Positions 1 to 6,355 of a DNA stretch of 19,813 nt are shown in pieces (the stretch's first letter is position 1; every line of letters starts with the position of its first letter). Made by a program: the position numbers and the translations under genes. The DNA is from Clostridiales bacterium (GTDB lineage Bacteria > Bacillota > Clostridia > Christensenellales > Aristaeellaceae), in assembly GCA_004556985.1 (NCBI GenBank), contig SFFC01000028.1, positions 1 to 19,813 of the forward strand. The letters run 5' to 3'. Below the pieces are notes generated by a model. That model searched no databases. It saw only the letters and a list, made by a program, of their open reading frames with translations, and was not told the DNA's origin.

Positions 1-32
1 CGCGCCTCGACGGCGCTCGGTCAGCCCGGCTC

Positions 33-53
33 TGACAGCCCGCCGGGCTGTCA
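33..53. other. Perfect 9-bp hairpin near left edge, function unknown
   Basis: TGACAGCCC (33-41) and GGGCTGTCA (45-53) form a perfect inverted repeat around a 3-base loop. The following sequence is not T-rich on either strand, so it is not a convincing intrinsic terminator. A T-loop-like motif (GGTTCGATTCC, about 69-79) lies just downstream on the plus strand, but its flanks do not form a T-stem. It could belong to the end of a gene left of the window or to a decayed tRNA. Confidence 0.3.
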
Positions 54-110
54 TTCACTTCCGGGCCAGGTTCGATTCCCCCCTCGCCGGTCTGCAATCA
101 TTGAGAAAAG

Positions 111-134
111 AAAAAACCTCAGCGATTGCCGAGG
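111..134 (-). terminator. Intrinsic terminator of ssrA
   Basis: Read on the minus strand, CCTCGGC (from 134) and GCTGAGG (to 117) form a 7-bp stem with one G-T pair and a 4-base loop, followed by six T residues (111-116). It begins four bases past the encoded CCA end of ssrA, as expected for a tmRNA terminator. Confidence 0.8.
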
Positions 135-137
135 TCT

Positions 138-486
138 TGGTGGAGGTGAGGGGAATCGAACCCCTGTCCGAAAAAGCGACTGCCAGGCTTTCTCCGAGCG
201 CAGTCTGTGTTTTGGGTTTCCCGCGTCCAAACGCCCGCAGACAGGCTTGAGGATTTGGTAGCTTCATAATGTGGCCATGCGGCAAAGCTTAGGCATGGTC
301 ATGGCCCGCTTAATTGACGCCGGTGACCAGTGCAGCGGGATCACTGGGCCGACGCGCAGCCTAATCAGGCCGCGAGGCAATAATCGTTATTGTCAGTTAA
401 TTTTAATTTTCCCGGTTTTTACGTGGCCCGGGGCCACGGCTCGCTTACCCGGCCGCCCACAATCCCGTCGAAACCAGTACACCCCC
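138..486 (-). ncRNA. ssrA: Transfer-messenger RNA (tmRNA)
   Basis: This is the tmRNA that works with SmpB to rescue stalled ribosomes and tag the unfinished protein for proteolysis. On the minus strand the 5' end GGGGGTG (486-480) pairs over 7 bp, with one G-U, with the 3' acceptor strand CACCTCC; the discriminator A and encoded CCA follow, ending at 138. The conserved 5' piece GTACTGGTTTCGACGGG and the T-arm GGGGTTCGATTCCCC are both present. The tag reading frame runs from about 397 down to the TGA at 367-365 and reads TDNNDYCLAA (resume codon uncertain: Thr, the Leu before it, or the Asp after it). The LAA end is canonical, but the Cys before it is unusual. The gene lies just downstream of smpB on the same strand and is probably co-transcribed and processed. 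The boundaries are inferred from acceptor pairing. Confidence 0.95.
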
Positions 487-491
487 ATGAA

Positions 492-525
492 ACAGGCCGT
501 CTTTCTTTCCCGCGGCCGGCCCTGT
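492..525 (-). other. Hairpin between smpB and ssrA, possible processing site
   Basis: On the plus strand ACAGGCCG (492-499) pairs with CGGCCCTGT (517-525), giving 8 bp with one bulged base and a pyrimidine-rich loop. It fills most of the gap between the smpB stop codon and the 5' end of tmRNA. No promoter is evident in this gap. It may therefore be a processing hairpin for a joint smpB-ssrA transcript; this is inference. Confidence 0.35.
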
Positions 526-998
526 CATTCGCCGCGGTTTCTGCTTCTCAGCGCGCGCTGGATGTCGCGCTTGGCGTCGCGCTCCGCCATGTCCTCGCGC
601 TTGTCGTGCAGCTTTTTGCCCTTGCAAAGGCCCAGCTCCAGCTTGAAGCGGCCGTCCTTGAGATACACCTGCAGCGGAATGAGCGAATAGCCCATCTTGC
701 CGGCCTCCTGCGCCAGATGGCGGATCTGGCTCTTGTGCAGCAGCAGCTTTTTCTGCCGCAGCGGGTCGGTATTGAAGATGTTGCCCTGCTCATACGGGCT
801 GATATGCATGCCGCAGACGAGCACCTCGCCGTCCTTGACGATGGCGAAGCTCTCCTTGAGGTTCATGCGCCCCTGGCGCATGCTCTTGACCTCCGTGCCA
901 TGCAACTCCATGCCGCATTCGATGCGCTCCTCGACGAAGTAATCGTGAAACGCTTTTCTGTTCTGAGCCATCGGCTTGATGCCCTTCGCCCGCGCCAT
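525..998 (-). CDS. smpB: SsrA-binding protein SmpB
   Basis: SmpB binds the tRNA-like domain of tmRNA and delivers it to stalled ribosomes during trans-translation in the cytoplasm. The 157-residue product has normal family length. It carries the expected N-terminal segment (AQNRKAFHDYFVEERIECG), the HGTEVKSMRQGRMNLKES core, the HISPYEQGN segment, and the basic C-terminal tail (GKKLHDKREDMAERDAKRDIQRAL) that enters the ribosomal mRNA channel. The start at 998 is chosen because GGGAGGG lies about 6 bases upstream; the inner Met at residue 10 lacks such a site. ssrA follows about 40 bases downstream on the same strand, so ligand and partner are encoded together. A promoter with an extended -10 lies at 1031-1060. 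The identification is secure. Confidence 0.97.
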   Translation of the reverse strand: MARAKGIKPMAQNRKAFHDYFVEERIECGMELHGTEVKSMRQGRMNLKESFAIVKDGEVLVCGMHISPYEQGNIFNTDPLRQKKLLLHKSQIRHLAQEAGKMGYSLIPLQVYLKDGRFKLELGLCKGKKLHDKREDMAERDAKRDIQRALRSRNRGE

Positions 999-1030
999 AC
1001 GATTCCCTCCCCGTGTTGCCGCTGCGCTTC

Positions 1031-1060
1031 AGTATAGCACAAACCCCAGGGAAATTGCAA
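1031..1060 (-). promoter_or_regulatory. Promoter for smpB-ssrA
   Basis: On the minus strand TTGCAA (1060-1055) and TATACT (1036-1031) are separated by 18 bases, and TG one base before the -10 makes it an extended -10. It lies about 32 bases upstream of the smpB start. Confidence 0.6.
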
Positions 1061-1075
1061 CCCATGCGCAGGAGT

Positions 1076-1819
1076 TCATCGCACGCTGCGCACCGGGTTT
1101 TCCCGCACGGTCAGCGCGTCCATGACCTCTGCGATGTCCTCGCGCAGCACGAGCGTCGCGCGCGCGTCGGCCGGCGTCTCCTCCCTGTTGATGACGACGA
1201 GCTCCTTTCCCCGGAAGTATTCCAGGCAGGAGGCCGCCGGCTCGACCTCCAGGCTCGTCCCCGCGACGATCAGCGTATCGCAGCCCGAAATCTCCCGGCA
1301 GGCCCCGGTCATCGCATAGTGATCCGGCGCCTCGCCGTAAAGCGTGACGTAGGGCTTGACCACGGCGCCGCAGTCCTCGCAGCGCGGAACGCCAGACGTC
1401 TTCATCAGCCACTCCAGGCTGTACGGCCTTCGGCAGTCCATGCAGTAGTTTTCGTAAACGCTGCCGTGCAGCTCGTAGACGAGGCGGTTGCCCGCCTTCC
1501 TATGCAGCCCGTCGATATTTTGCGTCACCAGGCCCGTGAGCTTCCCCGCGCGCTCCAGCTCCGCCAGCTTGCGGTGCGCGGCGTTGGGCCGCGCGTCGGG
1601 ATGGAGCATGTGCTCGCGGTAAAACTCGAAGAACAGATCCGGGTGCAGGTAGAAAAACGACTGGCTGAGCATCATCTCCGGCGTCAGGCTGCCGTATTTC
1701 TGCCGGTACAGCCCGTTTTCCCCTCGAAAATCGGGAATGCCGCTGGCCGTCGATACGCCCGCGCCGCCAAAGAACACGAGCTTTTTCGACCTGTCTATGA
1801 TCTCCTGTAGGGTTTTCAT
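1076..1819 (-). CDS. NAD-dependent protein deacylase of the sirtuin (Sir2) family
   Basis: Sirtuins remove acyl groups from lysine side chains using NAD+, giving nicotinamide and O-acyl-ADP-ribose; the enzyme is cytosolic. Visible motifs are the NAD-binding GAGVSTASGIPDFRG (residues 19-33), TQNIDG (99-104), the catalytic His118 in LHGS, a structural zinc set Cys126/Cys129 and Cys147/Cys150, and GTSLEVEPA (from 187). Length is 247 residues, normal for a compact bacterial sirtuin. The frame is open back to a Met at 1903, but that codon sits on the promoter at 1875-1903, so the start at 1819 is preferred. The substrate cannot be read from sequence. The gene stands upstream of smpB with a separate promoter between them, so functional linkage is not implied. 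Confidence 0.93.
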   Translation of the reverse strand: MKTLQEIIDRSKKLVFFGGAGVSTASGIPDFRGENGLYRQKYGSLTPEMMLSQSFFYLHPDLFFEFYREHMLHPDARPNAAHRKLAELERAGKLTGLVTQNIDGLHRKAGNRLVYELHGSVYENYCMDCRRPYSLEWLMKTSGVPRCEDCGAVVKPYVTLYGEAPDHYAMTGACREISGCDTLIVAGTSLEVEPAASCLEYFRGKELVVINREETPADARATLVLREDIAEVMDALTVRENPVRSVR

Positions 1820-1874
1820 CTCCGCTTCGTCCCCCCGTTTCTGATGACAGGCTATCCGTCGATGCGCCCTTCTC

Positions 1875-1903
1875 AGTATAAAAGCCCGCTGCGCGCGCGT
1901 CAA
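1875..1903 (-). promoter_or_regulatory. Promoter for the sirtuin gene
   Basis: Minus strand TTGACG (1903-1898), a 17-base spacer, and TATACT (1880-1875). It lies about 55 bases upstream of the chosen ATG and supports the shorter start. Confidence 0.65.
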
Positions 1904-1916
1904 GCGTCTGTCCGCA

Positions 1917-1945
1917 TTGCCGCGCGCGGAATTTCATGATATAAT
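1917..1945 (+). promoter_or_regulatory. Promoter for the radical SAM gene
   Basis: TTGCCG (1917-1922), a 17-base spacer, and a perfect TATAAT (1940-1945). TG at 1937-1938 adds an extended -10. The 5' leader holds a 6-bp hairpin (CCGGCA 1988-1993 with TGCCGG 1999-2004) just before the AGGAGG at 2008-2013. The sirtuin promoter is adjacent and divergent. Confidence 0.65.
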
Positions 1946-2017
1946 GACGATACCTCCGGCATCCGGCCGGAACGATCAGAAGAGTCTCCGGCATATTCTG
2001 CCGGTTCAGGAGGAACC

Positions 2018-3142
2018 ATGAAGATTTCCAAAAAGGACGCCCTGATGTGGTTTGAATTCTTCGCCGCGCTGCCCGAGGAGGAGGAGCTGCTCCCCCATCA
2101 GCAGGAGCTGGTCTACGCCGCGCTCTCCCAGATCGAGCTGGCCGAGGAGGCGCGCTGCGACGCGCTCGCGCGGGAGATTCCCCATCTGCAATCGCTCAAG
2201 GGGCGCACGCGCTTTGTCGGCCCGGCGGATCGCTTTCCGAAGGGCTGCTGCTCCTGCCTGCTGGGCACGGGGCTGAGCGCTATCCGCAAGACGAACCGAT
2301 GCAACATCCAGTGCCGCTTCTGCTACAACTACGGCGAGCTCGATTGTCAGCCGCCCATCGGCGAGGGCATGTGGGAGATCGGCGGGAGCAAGTATCGCGA
2401 GGAGGACGTCGATCTGCTGCTCTCCATGGCGAACCGCCCCACCGGCGTCTCCTACGTCTACCTGGAGCCGTTCATGGAGATCGAGCTCTACGGCGGTATC
2501 ATCCGCCGCTTCCACGAGGCCGGCGTCCATCAGCACATGTATACCAACGGAACGCTCGCCAACGAGGATAACCTGCGGATGCTGGGCAAGGCCGGGCTCG
2601 ACGAGCTGCGCTTCAACCTCGGCGCAAGCAACTGCGCGGACAGCGTCATTGAGGCCATCCGCGCGGCGAAGCGCTTCATCCCGCGCGTGGGCATTGAGAC
2701 GCCGATGACGCCCGAGTTCTTCGAGGCGTTCCTGCGCAAAAAGGATGCGATCCTCGGCACGGGCGTCGACTTCATCAACTGTGCCGAGCTGCACCTCAAC
2801 CCCAACAACATCGGCAACTACGAGGGCGAGCCGATGTACATGGCCCGCCACGGCTACATCTCCCCCATCTGGAGCCACGAGCTGACGCTCCGCTTCATGC
2901 GCATGGCCGACGAGGAGGGCTGGGGCATCGCCGTGCACGACTGCTGCAACATGACGAAATTCGCCCGCGACCTCAACCTGCGGGCCCACGAGGGCGGCTG
3001 GTTCGGCGCGAGCAGCTACGGCTGCGAATTCCCGCGGATCCCCTACGAGGTGTTCCTGCCGACGCTGCGCGACCCGGACTTCCGGTTTGTGCAGGAGGAG
3101 CCCCTTCCCGAGGGCTACCGGCCGGGGGACATCGTGCTGTGA
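2018..3142 (+). CDS. Radical SAM protein of unknown function
   Basis: The product has 374 residues and a radical SAM signature CNIQCRFC: Cys95, Cys99 and Cys102 in CX3CX2C spacing, expected to hold a [4Fe-4S] cluster that cleaves S-adenosylmethionine. A barrel-like region follows, with YVYLEPFMEIELYGG and HMYTNGTLA segments. Extra cysteines stand before the signature (CCSC at 77-80) and in the C-terminal half (CAELH, HDCCNM, YGCEFP). These could bind a second metal site; that is inference, as is any substrate. I do not recognise a characterised subfamily. The start has AGGAGG four bases upstream. It is a single-gene unit with its own promoter and a strong terminator, so context does not reveal its role. 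Confidence 0.85.
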   Translation: MKISKKDALMWFEFFAALPEEEELLPHQQELVYAALSQIELAEEARCDALAREIPHLQSLKGRTRFVGPADRFPKGCCSCLLGTGLSAIRKTNRCNIQCRFCYNYGELDCQPPIGEGMWEIGGSKYREEDVDLLLSMANRPTGVSYVYLEPFMEIELYGGIIRRFHEAGVHQHMYTNGTLANEDNLRMLGKAGLDELRFNLGASNCADSVIEAIRAAKRFIPRVGIETPMTPEFFEAFLRKKDAILGTGVDFINCAELHLNPNNIGNYEGEPMYMARHGYISPIWSHELTLRFMRMADEEGWGIAVHDCCNMTKFARDLNLRAHEGGWFGASSYGCEFPRIPYEVFLPTLRDPDFRFVQEEPLPEGYRPGDIVL

Positions 3143-3179
3143 CGCGGCCCAAACAGGCAGGCTGAAAGCAGAGGAACAG

Positions 3180-3233
3180 GCGCGGCAGAGAGAACCGGAA
3201 AACGGATTCCGGAAGCTCTCTGCCGCGCTTTTT
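3180..3233 (+). terminator. Strong intrinsic terminator after the radical SAM gene
   Basis: GCGCGGCAGAGAG (3180-3192) and CTCTCTGCCGCGC (3216-3228) form a perfect 13-bp stem. A second stem, CCGGAA/TTCCGG (3195-3200 and 3207-3212), is nested at the top, and five T follow. Confidence 0.9.
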
Positions 3234-3252
3234 GAGTATGCTTCTTTTGTAG

Positions 3253-3285
3253 AAGCAACCCGCCTCCATCGCAGGCTGCTTTTTT
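3253..3285 (+). terminator. Possible second, weaker terminator
   Basis: AAGCA (3253-3257) pairs with TGCTT (3277-3281). An inner GCCT/AGGC stem (3262-3265 and 3273-3276) is separated on one side by a 4-base bulge, and a run of six T ends at 3285. It would back up the stronger terminator upstream. The rest of 3286-3394 shows no gene or clear signal. Confidence 0.4.
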
Positions 3286-3394
3286 GTCCGTTACGATACG
3301 ATCGGGCTGCCGCCCTGTAACCCGCCTGAGGGACTTCATCCCCATACGCCTTCTTCGCTTCGCGCTGATGAAAGCGATTCCTCATTCATCGGCA

Positions 3395-4156
3395 TCAGAC
3401 CTCGATCATCCTCGCCAGCACGGTCATCGTCTGCTGCGCCGCGCCGGAAAAGACGCCGCGATTGATCGCGCAGTCCCGGCTGTCGCGGCCGGTGCTCACG
3501 CGCAGGTAGGTATCGTCCGTCCGCTTGAGGTGCGTCGGGTCGACGCCGATAAAGTGCTTCCCGTCGTAGACCTCCACCCAGGCGTGCGTCTCGCCCTCGC
3601 CAGGGATCAGCCCGACGACGTAGCGCGCGGGGATCTTCGCCTCGCGCAGCACGGCAAGCAGCAGATGCGCCATGTCCTGGCAGACGCCCGCGCCCCTGGC
3701 AAGCGCCTGCGCCGCCGTCGTCCGCTCGTCGGTCGCGCCCTTCTGATAGACGACCCGCTCGCGAATGCGCTGCGCGGCCAGCATAGCCGCGTCCTCTGCA
3801 CCCTTGGGCAGTCCCTGCGCGAGCGCGCGCAGCGCCTCATCGCACGCCGTCCTTTCCGTCTGCATCGCGTAGAACACGGGGCAATCCGCCTCAACCGGCT
3901 CCCCGCGCAGCAGACAGTCGCCCCGCACGTCAAAGGCCAGCGAGGCGGCAGGCGCCTCCAGATGCCCGATGGCCAGCCGGTTGCCAAAGGCATCCCGCGT
4001 CAGCGGCAGCAGCGCCTCCGGCCGGCATGCAAAATCCAGCCCCCAGACCTGCTGGGAAGTGTCGCTCTCCGGCGCAAAGCGCAGGAGGAACGTGTGCTTG
4101 GACACAGGCTGCGAAAAGTCGAGCGTCAGCGCGTAGGAAAAGGCGAACCGCTTCAT
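3395..4156 (-). CDS. Transglutaminase-like cysteine hydrolase of an ATP-grasp/alpha-E cluster
   Basis: The 253-residue product has a bacterial transglutaminase N-terminal beta domain (about 1-105) and a transglutaminase/papain-like core. The catalytic triad is visible as Cys149 in GAGVCQDMAHLL, His181 in THAWVEVY and Asp196 in GVDPTH. Members of this group are thought to act as peptidases or amide-bond transferases rather than as cross-linkers. No signal peptide is seen, so the protein is probably cytosolic. The start codon overlaps the stop of the alpha-E gene (ATGA), indicating translational coupling. This trio of circularly permuted ATP-grasp, alpha-E and transglutaminase is a known conserved association predicted to make or process peptide-like amides. 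The substrate is unknown. No T-tailed terminator is seen after the gene. Confidence 0.9.
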   Translation of the reverse strand: MKRFAFSYALTLDFSQPVSKHTFLLRFAPESDTSQQVWGLDFACRPEALLPLTRDAFGNRLAIGHLEAPAASLAFDVRGDCLLRGEPVEADCPVFYAMQTERTACDEALRALAQGLPKGAEDAAMLAAQRIRERVVYQKGATDERTTAAQALARGAGVCQDMAHLLLAVLREAKIPARYVVGLIPGEGETHAWVEVYDGKHFIGVDPTHLKRTDDTYLRVSTGRDSRDCAINRGVFSGAAQQTMTVLARMIEV

Positions 4157-4827
4157 GCGAGTACCGAGCAGAGCAGATTGAGAATCTGCTGCCTGTTCGC
4201 GCGGTAGCTCTCCTCGTCCGCCGTCAGGCCGATGAGGCGCTTGGCCGCCGGCTCGTTGTAGGCGAAGCGCACCTTCGAAAGGCGGTTGAGCAGCTTGCTC
4301 GTCTCCTTGTCGATATCGTGATACGGATAGCCGAGACGGACGTAGAGGTCGAGCCGCTCGACATACTTGCCGCACTTCATCAGCGTGCGGCAGTCCTCGC
4401 TGACGACATTGTCGTCCGCGCTGCCCCAAAAGGCGAAGAGGTCGTCGATGACGTCTTGCAGGATCAGCATCGGAGCGCTGTCGTGGCTGCCGGCGCGCAG
4501 CGTGTCCTGCGCCATCTGGATATAGCAGAGCGTGTCGCTGGAGAGCTCCTCGCGCATGACGATCGCGTTGTCCAGCGCACGGGAGAGCTGGCTCGCCAGC
4601 GAGTTGGGATCCTTGAGGTCGAAGACATAGGTGCTGATGAAGTCGACACTGTCCTTGTAGATATAGGGCAGGCCGAGGCAGTCGAGGAAGCCCTTGTAGG
4701 CGTTCTCGTCCATGTCGATCATGTGGTCAAAGTACCGGCTCAGCGCGCGGCAGAGCGTGAAGGTGCGTTCCGTGTAGCGGCCCAGCCAGATGAGCCGGTC
4801 CCTCTTTTCTAGCGAGATAATACCCAT
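4153..4827 (-). CDS. Alpha-E domain protein (DUF403 family)
   Basis: The 224-residue product is all-helical by composition. It opens with the typical alpha-E signature, an aromatic LIWLGRYTERT segment (residues 12-22). Acidic and Arg-rich helices follow, including KYVERLDLYVRLG. Alpha-E proteins occur almost always beside circularly permuted ATP-grasp ligases and are thought to be partners in the same reaction; no biochemical activity can be assigned from the sequence. The gene overlaps the ATP-grasp gene upstream by 19 bases and the transglutaminase gene downstream by 4 bases, so all three proteins are probably made together in fixed ratio. AAGGA stands only 3 bases before the start and a better GGAGGAGG lies 12 bases upstream; no other nearby Met would fit. 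Confidence 0.92.
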   Translation of the reverse strand: MGIISLEKRDRLIWLGRYTERTFTLCRALSRYFDHMIDMDENAYKGFLDCLGLPYIYKDSVDFISTYVFDLKDPNSLASQLSRALDNAIVMREELSSDTLCYIQMAQDTLRAGSHDSAPMLILQDVIDDLFAFWGSADDNVVSEDCRTLMKCGKYVERLDLYVRLGYPYHDIDKETSKLLNRLSKVRFAYNEPAAKRLIGLTADEESYRANRQQILNLLCSVLA

Positions 4828-6122
4828 GTGTCCTTAAAGCCTCCTCCTTGCGAAGAATTGACGACGAAACTGTCCTTCTGGCGGGCGAAGCGCGTCAGTC
4901 CGCTCGGCCAGACGCGCGTCTCGCGCCCGGAGAGGACGAACGCGCGCAGATCGGCCTTGCGCATGACCTGCTGGCCGTCCTCCATCACCGGCAGGTCGAT
5001 GAAGTCGATGACCTCCTGGGCGATGAAGCGGCGCGGCTCGCGCTCGATGGTCTTGCGCAGCGTCTCCAGCTCCTGCGCCGTCAGGTTGCTGCCGAAGACG
5101 ACGCCATAGCCGCCCGCCTCGGAGACATCCTTGACGACCAGGCGCGCGAGGTTCTCCATCACGAAGCGGTAGTCCTCCTCGTAGAAGGGCAGGTAGGTCG
5201 GCGCGTTTCTCAGGATGGGCTCCTCGCCGAGATAATATTTGATCATCTTCGGCACAAAATAGTAGATGCCCTTGTCGTCGGCCACGCCGTTGCCCGGCGC
5301 GTTGACGATGGCGACGTTGCCCGCGCGGTAGGCCGCCATCAGGCCCGGCACGCCGATCAGGCTCTCGGGCAGGAAGGTCAGCGGGTCGAGGTATTCGTCG
5401 CTCAGCCGGCGGTAGATGACGCCCACGCGCTGCGCCTGGCCGAGGTAGTCGCGGTAGTAGACCCGGTTGTCCTCCACATAGAGATCGGCGTTGGAGGCCA
5501 GCGCGCTGTCCGTGCGCTCGGCGAGGTAGCTGTGCTCAAAGTAGGCGGCATTGTAGCGCCCCGGCGTCAGGATGACGCGCATGCCCGGCGCGGAGACGTA
5601 GTCCATCATGTCGCGCAGCATGTCGGCGTAGTTGCGGTTGTCGACGATGTCGTTCTGGCGGAAGGTCTGCGGGCTCGCGCGGCGGCAGAGCTCGCGCGCG
5701 ATAAGCGGATAGCTCGCTCCGGAGGGAATGCGCAGGTTGTCCTCCAGGATATACCAGCCGCCGTCCTTCGCCTGCACCAGGTCAATACCGGAAATGTGGC
5801 TGTAGATGCCCGCGGGCGGCGTGATCCCCTCGCATTCGGGCAGATAGCCCTTGCTGGCAAAGAGAAATTCCTGCGGCAGCACGCCGTCCCTGACGATCCT
5901 CTTCTCGTGATAGATATCGGAAAGGAACAGGTTGAGCGCGTCCACCCGCTGGCGCAGGCCCTTGTCAAGCACGGTAAATTCATCATGCGTGATGATCCGC
6001 GGCAGCGCATCGAAGGGAAAGAGCTGCTCATGGAAGGTCTGGTTTTTATAGATGCCGAATTTCACGCCATAGCGCGACAGCAGGCGGTTGATGGAATCGG
6101 CGTGTTCGGTCAGATTCCGCAT
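4809..6122 (-). CDS. Circularly permuted ATP-grasp amide ligase
   Basis: The 437-residue product belongs to the circularly permuted ATP-grasp type 2 family (DUF404/DUF407). These proteins are predicted to form amide bonds between a carboxylate and an amine using ATP. Diagnostic segments are YILEDNLRIPSGASYPL, NAPGNGVADDKGIYYFVPKMI with YYLGEEPIL, VVKDVSEAGGYGVVFG (the glycine-rich ATP loop), FIAQEVIDF, ADLRAFVL and the C-terminal NSSQGGGFKDTW. The start at 6122 has AGGAGG 8 bases upstream; the frame stays open further back, but that region carries the promoter. It is the first gene of the operon with alpha-E and transglutaminase genes. Substrates are unknown, and the idea that it builds a peptide-like tag or metabolite comes from the known association of these three families. 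Confidence 0.93.
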   Translation of the reverse strand: MRNLTEHADSINRLLSRYGVKFGIYKNQTFHEQLFPFDALPRIITHDEFTVLDKGLRQRVDALNLFLSDIYHEKRIVRDGVLPQEFLFASKGYLPECEGITPPAGIYSHISGIDLVQAKDGGWYILEDNLRIPSGASYPLIARELCRRASPQTFRQNDIVDNRNYADMLRDMMDYVSAPGMRVILTPGRYNAAYFEHSYLAERTDSALASNADLYVEDNRVYYRDYLGQAQRVGVIYRRLSDEYLDPLTFLPESLIGVPGLMAAYRAGNVAIVNAPGNGVADDKGIYYFVPKMIKYYLGEEPILRNAPTYLPFYEEDYRFVMENLARLVVKDVSEAGGYGVVFGSNLTAQELETLRKTIEREPRRFIAQEVIDFIDLPVMEDGQQVMRKADLRAFVLSGRETRVWPSGLTRFARQKDSFVVNSSQGGGFKDTWVLSR

Positions 6123-6218
6123 TCGTGCTTCCTCCTTGCTCGCTTTAGTGGGGAACCCTGCAGGACATGCACCCATTTCGGCGGATTTTGCAGCGCGATC
6201 CTGTAAATTCTTCCCCTT

Positions 6219-6233
6219 ATATCGATACGATAT
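6219..6233. promoter_or_regulatory. Inverted repeat over the -10 of the ATP-grasp promoter, possible operator
   Basis: ATATCG (6219-6224), a 3-base spacer, and CGATAT (6228-6233). The right arm covers the -10 hexamer of the minus-strand promoter, a usual place for a repressor site. No regulator gene is seen nearby. Confidence 0.4.
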
Positions 6234-6255
6234 CACAATTTCTGCATCATGTCAA
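6227..6255 (-). promoter_or_regulatory. Promoter for the ATP-grasp/alpha-E/transglutaminase operon
   Basis: Minus strand perfect TTGACA (6255-6250), a 17-base spacer, and TATCGT (6232-6227). TG one base before the -10 gives an extended -10. It lies about 105 bases upstream of the ATP-grasp start. Confidence 0.65.
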
Positions 6256-6296
6256 CGATAATCCTGCAAAATATGCCATTTTTCTCAAAACGGTGC

Positions 6297-6325
6297 TTTC
6301 AAAACGGCGCGCGCCGGTGTATAAT
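6297..6325 (+). promoter_or_regulatory. Promoter for the M14 gene pair
   Basis: Perfect TATAAT (6320-6325) preceded at 17 bases by a poor TTTCAA -35 (6297-6302). The M14 start is about 30 bases downstream. It is divergent from the ATP-grasp promoter, about 40 bases apart. Confidence 0.6.
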
Positions 6326-6355
6326 GGGAGCATCGGTCTTCAAGGAGGGGTATGT

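Noticed and set aside
69..160. Duplicated ssrA 3' end as an integration scar (attachment site)
   Set aside because: The T-arm-like copy near 69 is on the opposite strand to ssrA and shares only the generic T-loop, whereas an integration scar would be a direct repeat. No integrase is seen.
1820..1903. Extra 28 N-terminal residues on the sirtuin (start at 1903)
   Set aside because: The upstream Met codon overlaps the -35 of a good promoter with the -10 at 1875-1880, so transcription starts inside the extension; the extension also lacks family similarity.
3294..3302. CGATACGAT also present at 6223-6231, flanking both ends of the ATP-grasp operon
   Set aside because: A single 9-base match in a 20-kb window is weak; no wider repeat surrounds either copy.
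2006..3385. Long 459-residue minus-strand frame opposite the radical SAM gene
   Set aside because: It is a shadow frame produced by GC-rich codon use; its low-complexity product matches no family, while the plus-strand frame has clear motifs and a ribosome binding site.
3365..3398. GATGAA/TTCATC inverted repeat as terminator of the transglutaminase operon
   Set aside because: The 6-bp stem has no T-run on the minus strand after it, so it does not look like an intrinsic terminator.
4848..6206. Long 452-residue plus-strand frame opposite the ATP-grasp gene
   Set aside because: Antisense shadow rich in Val, Ala, Asp and His, with no recognisable domain, against a clear ATP-grasp protein on the other strand.
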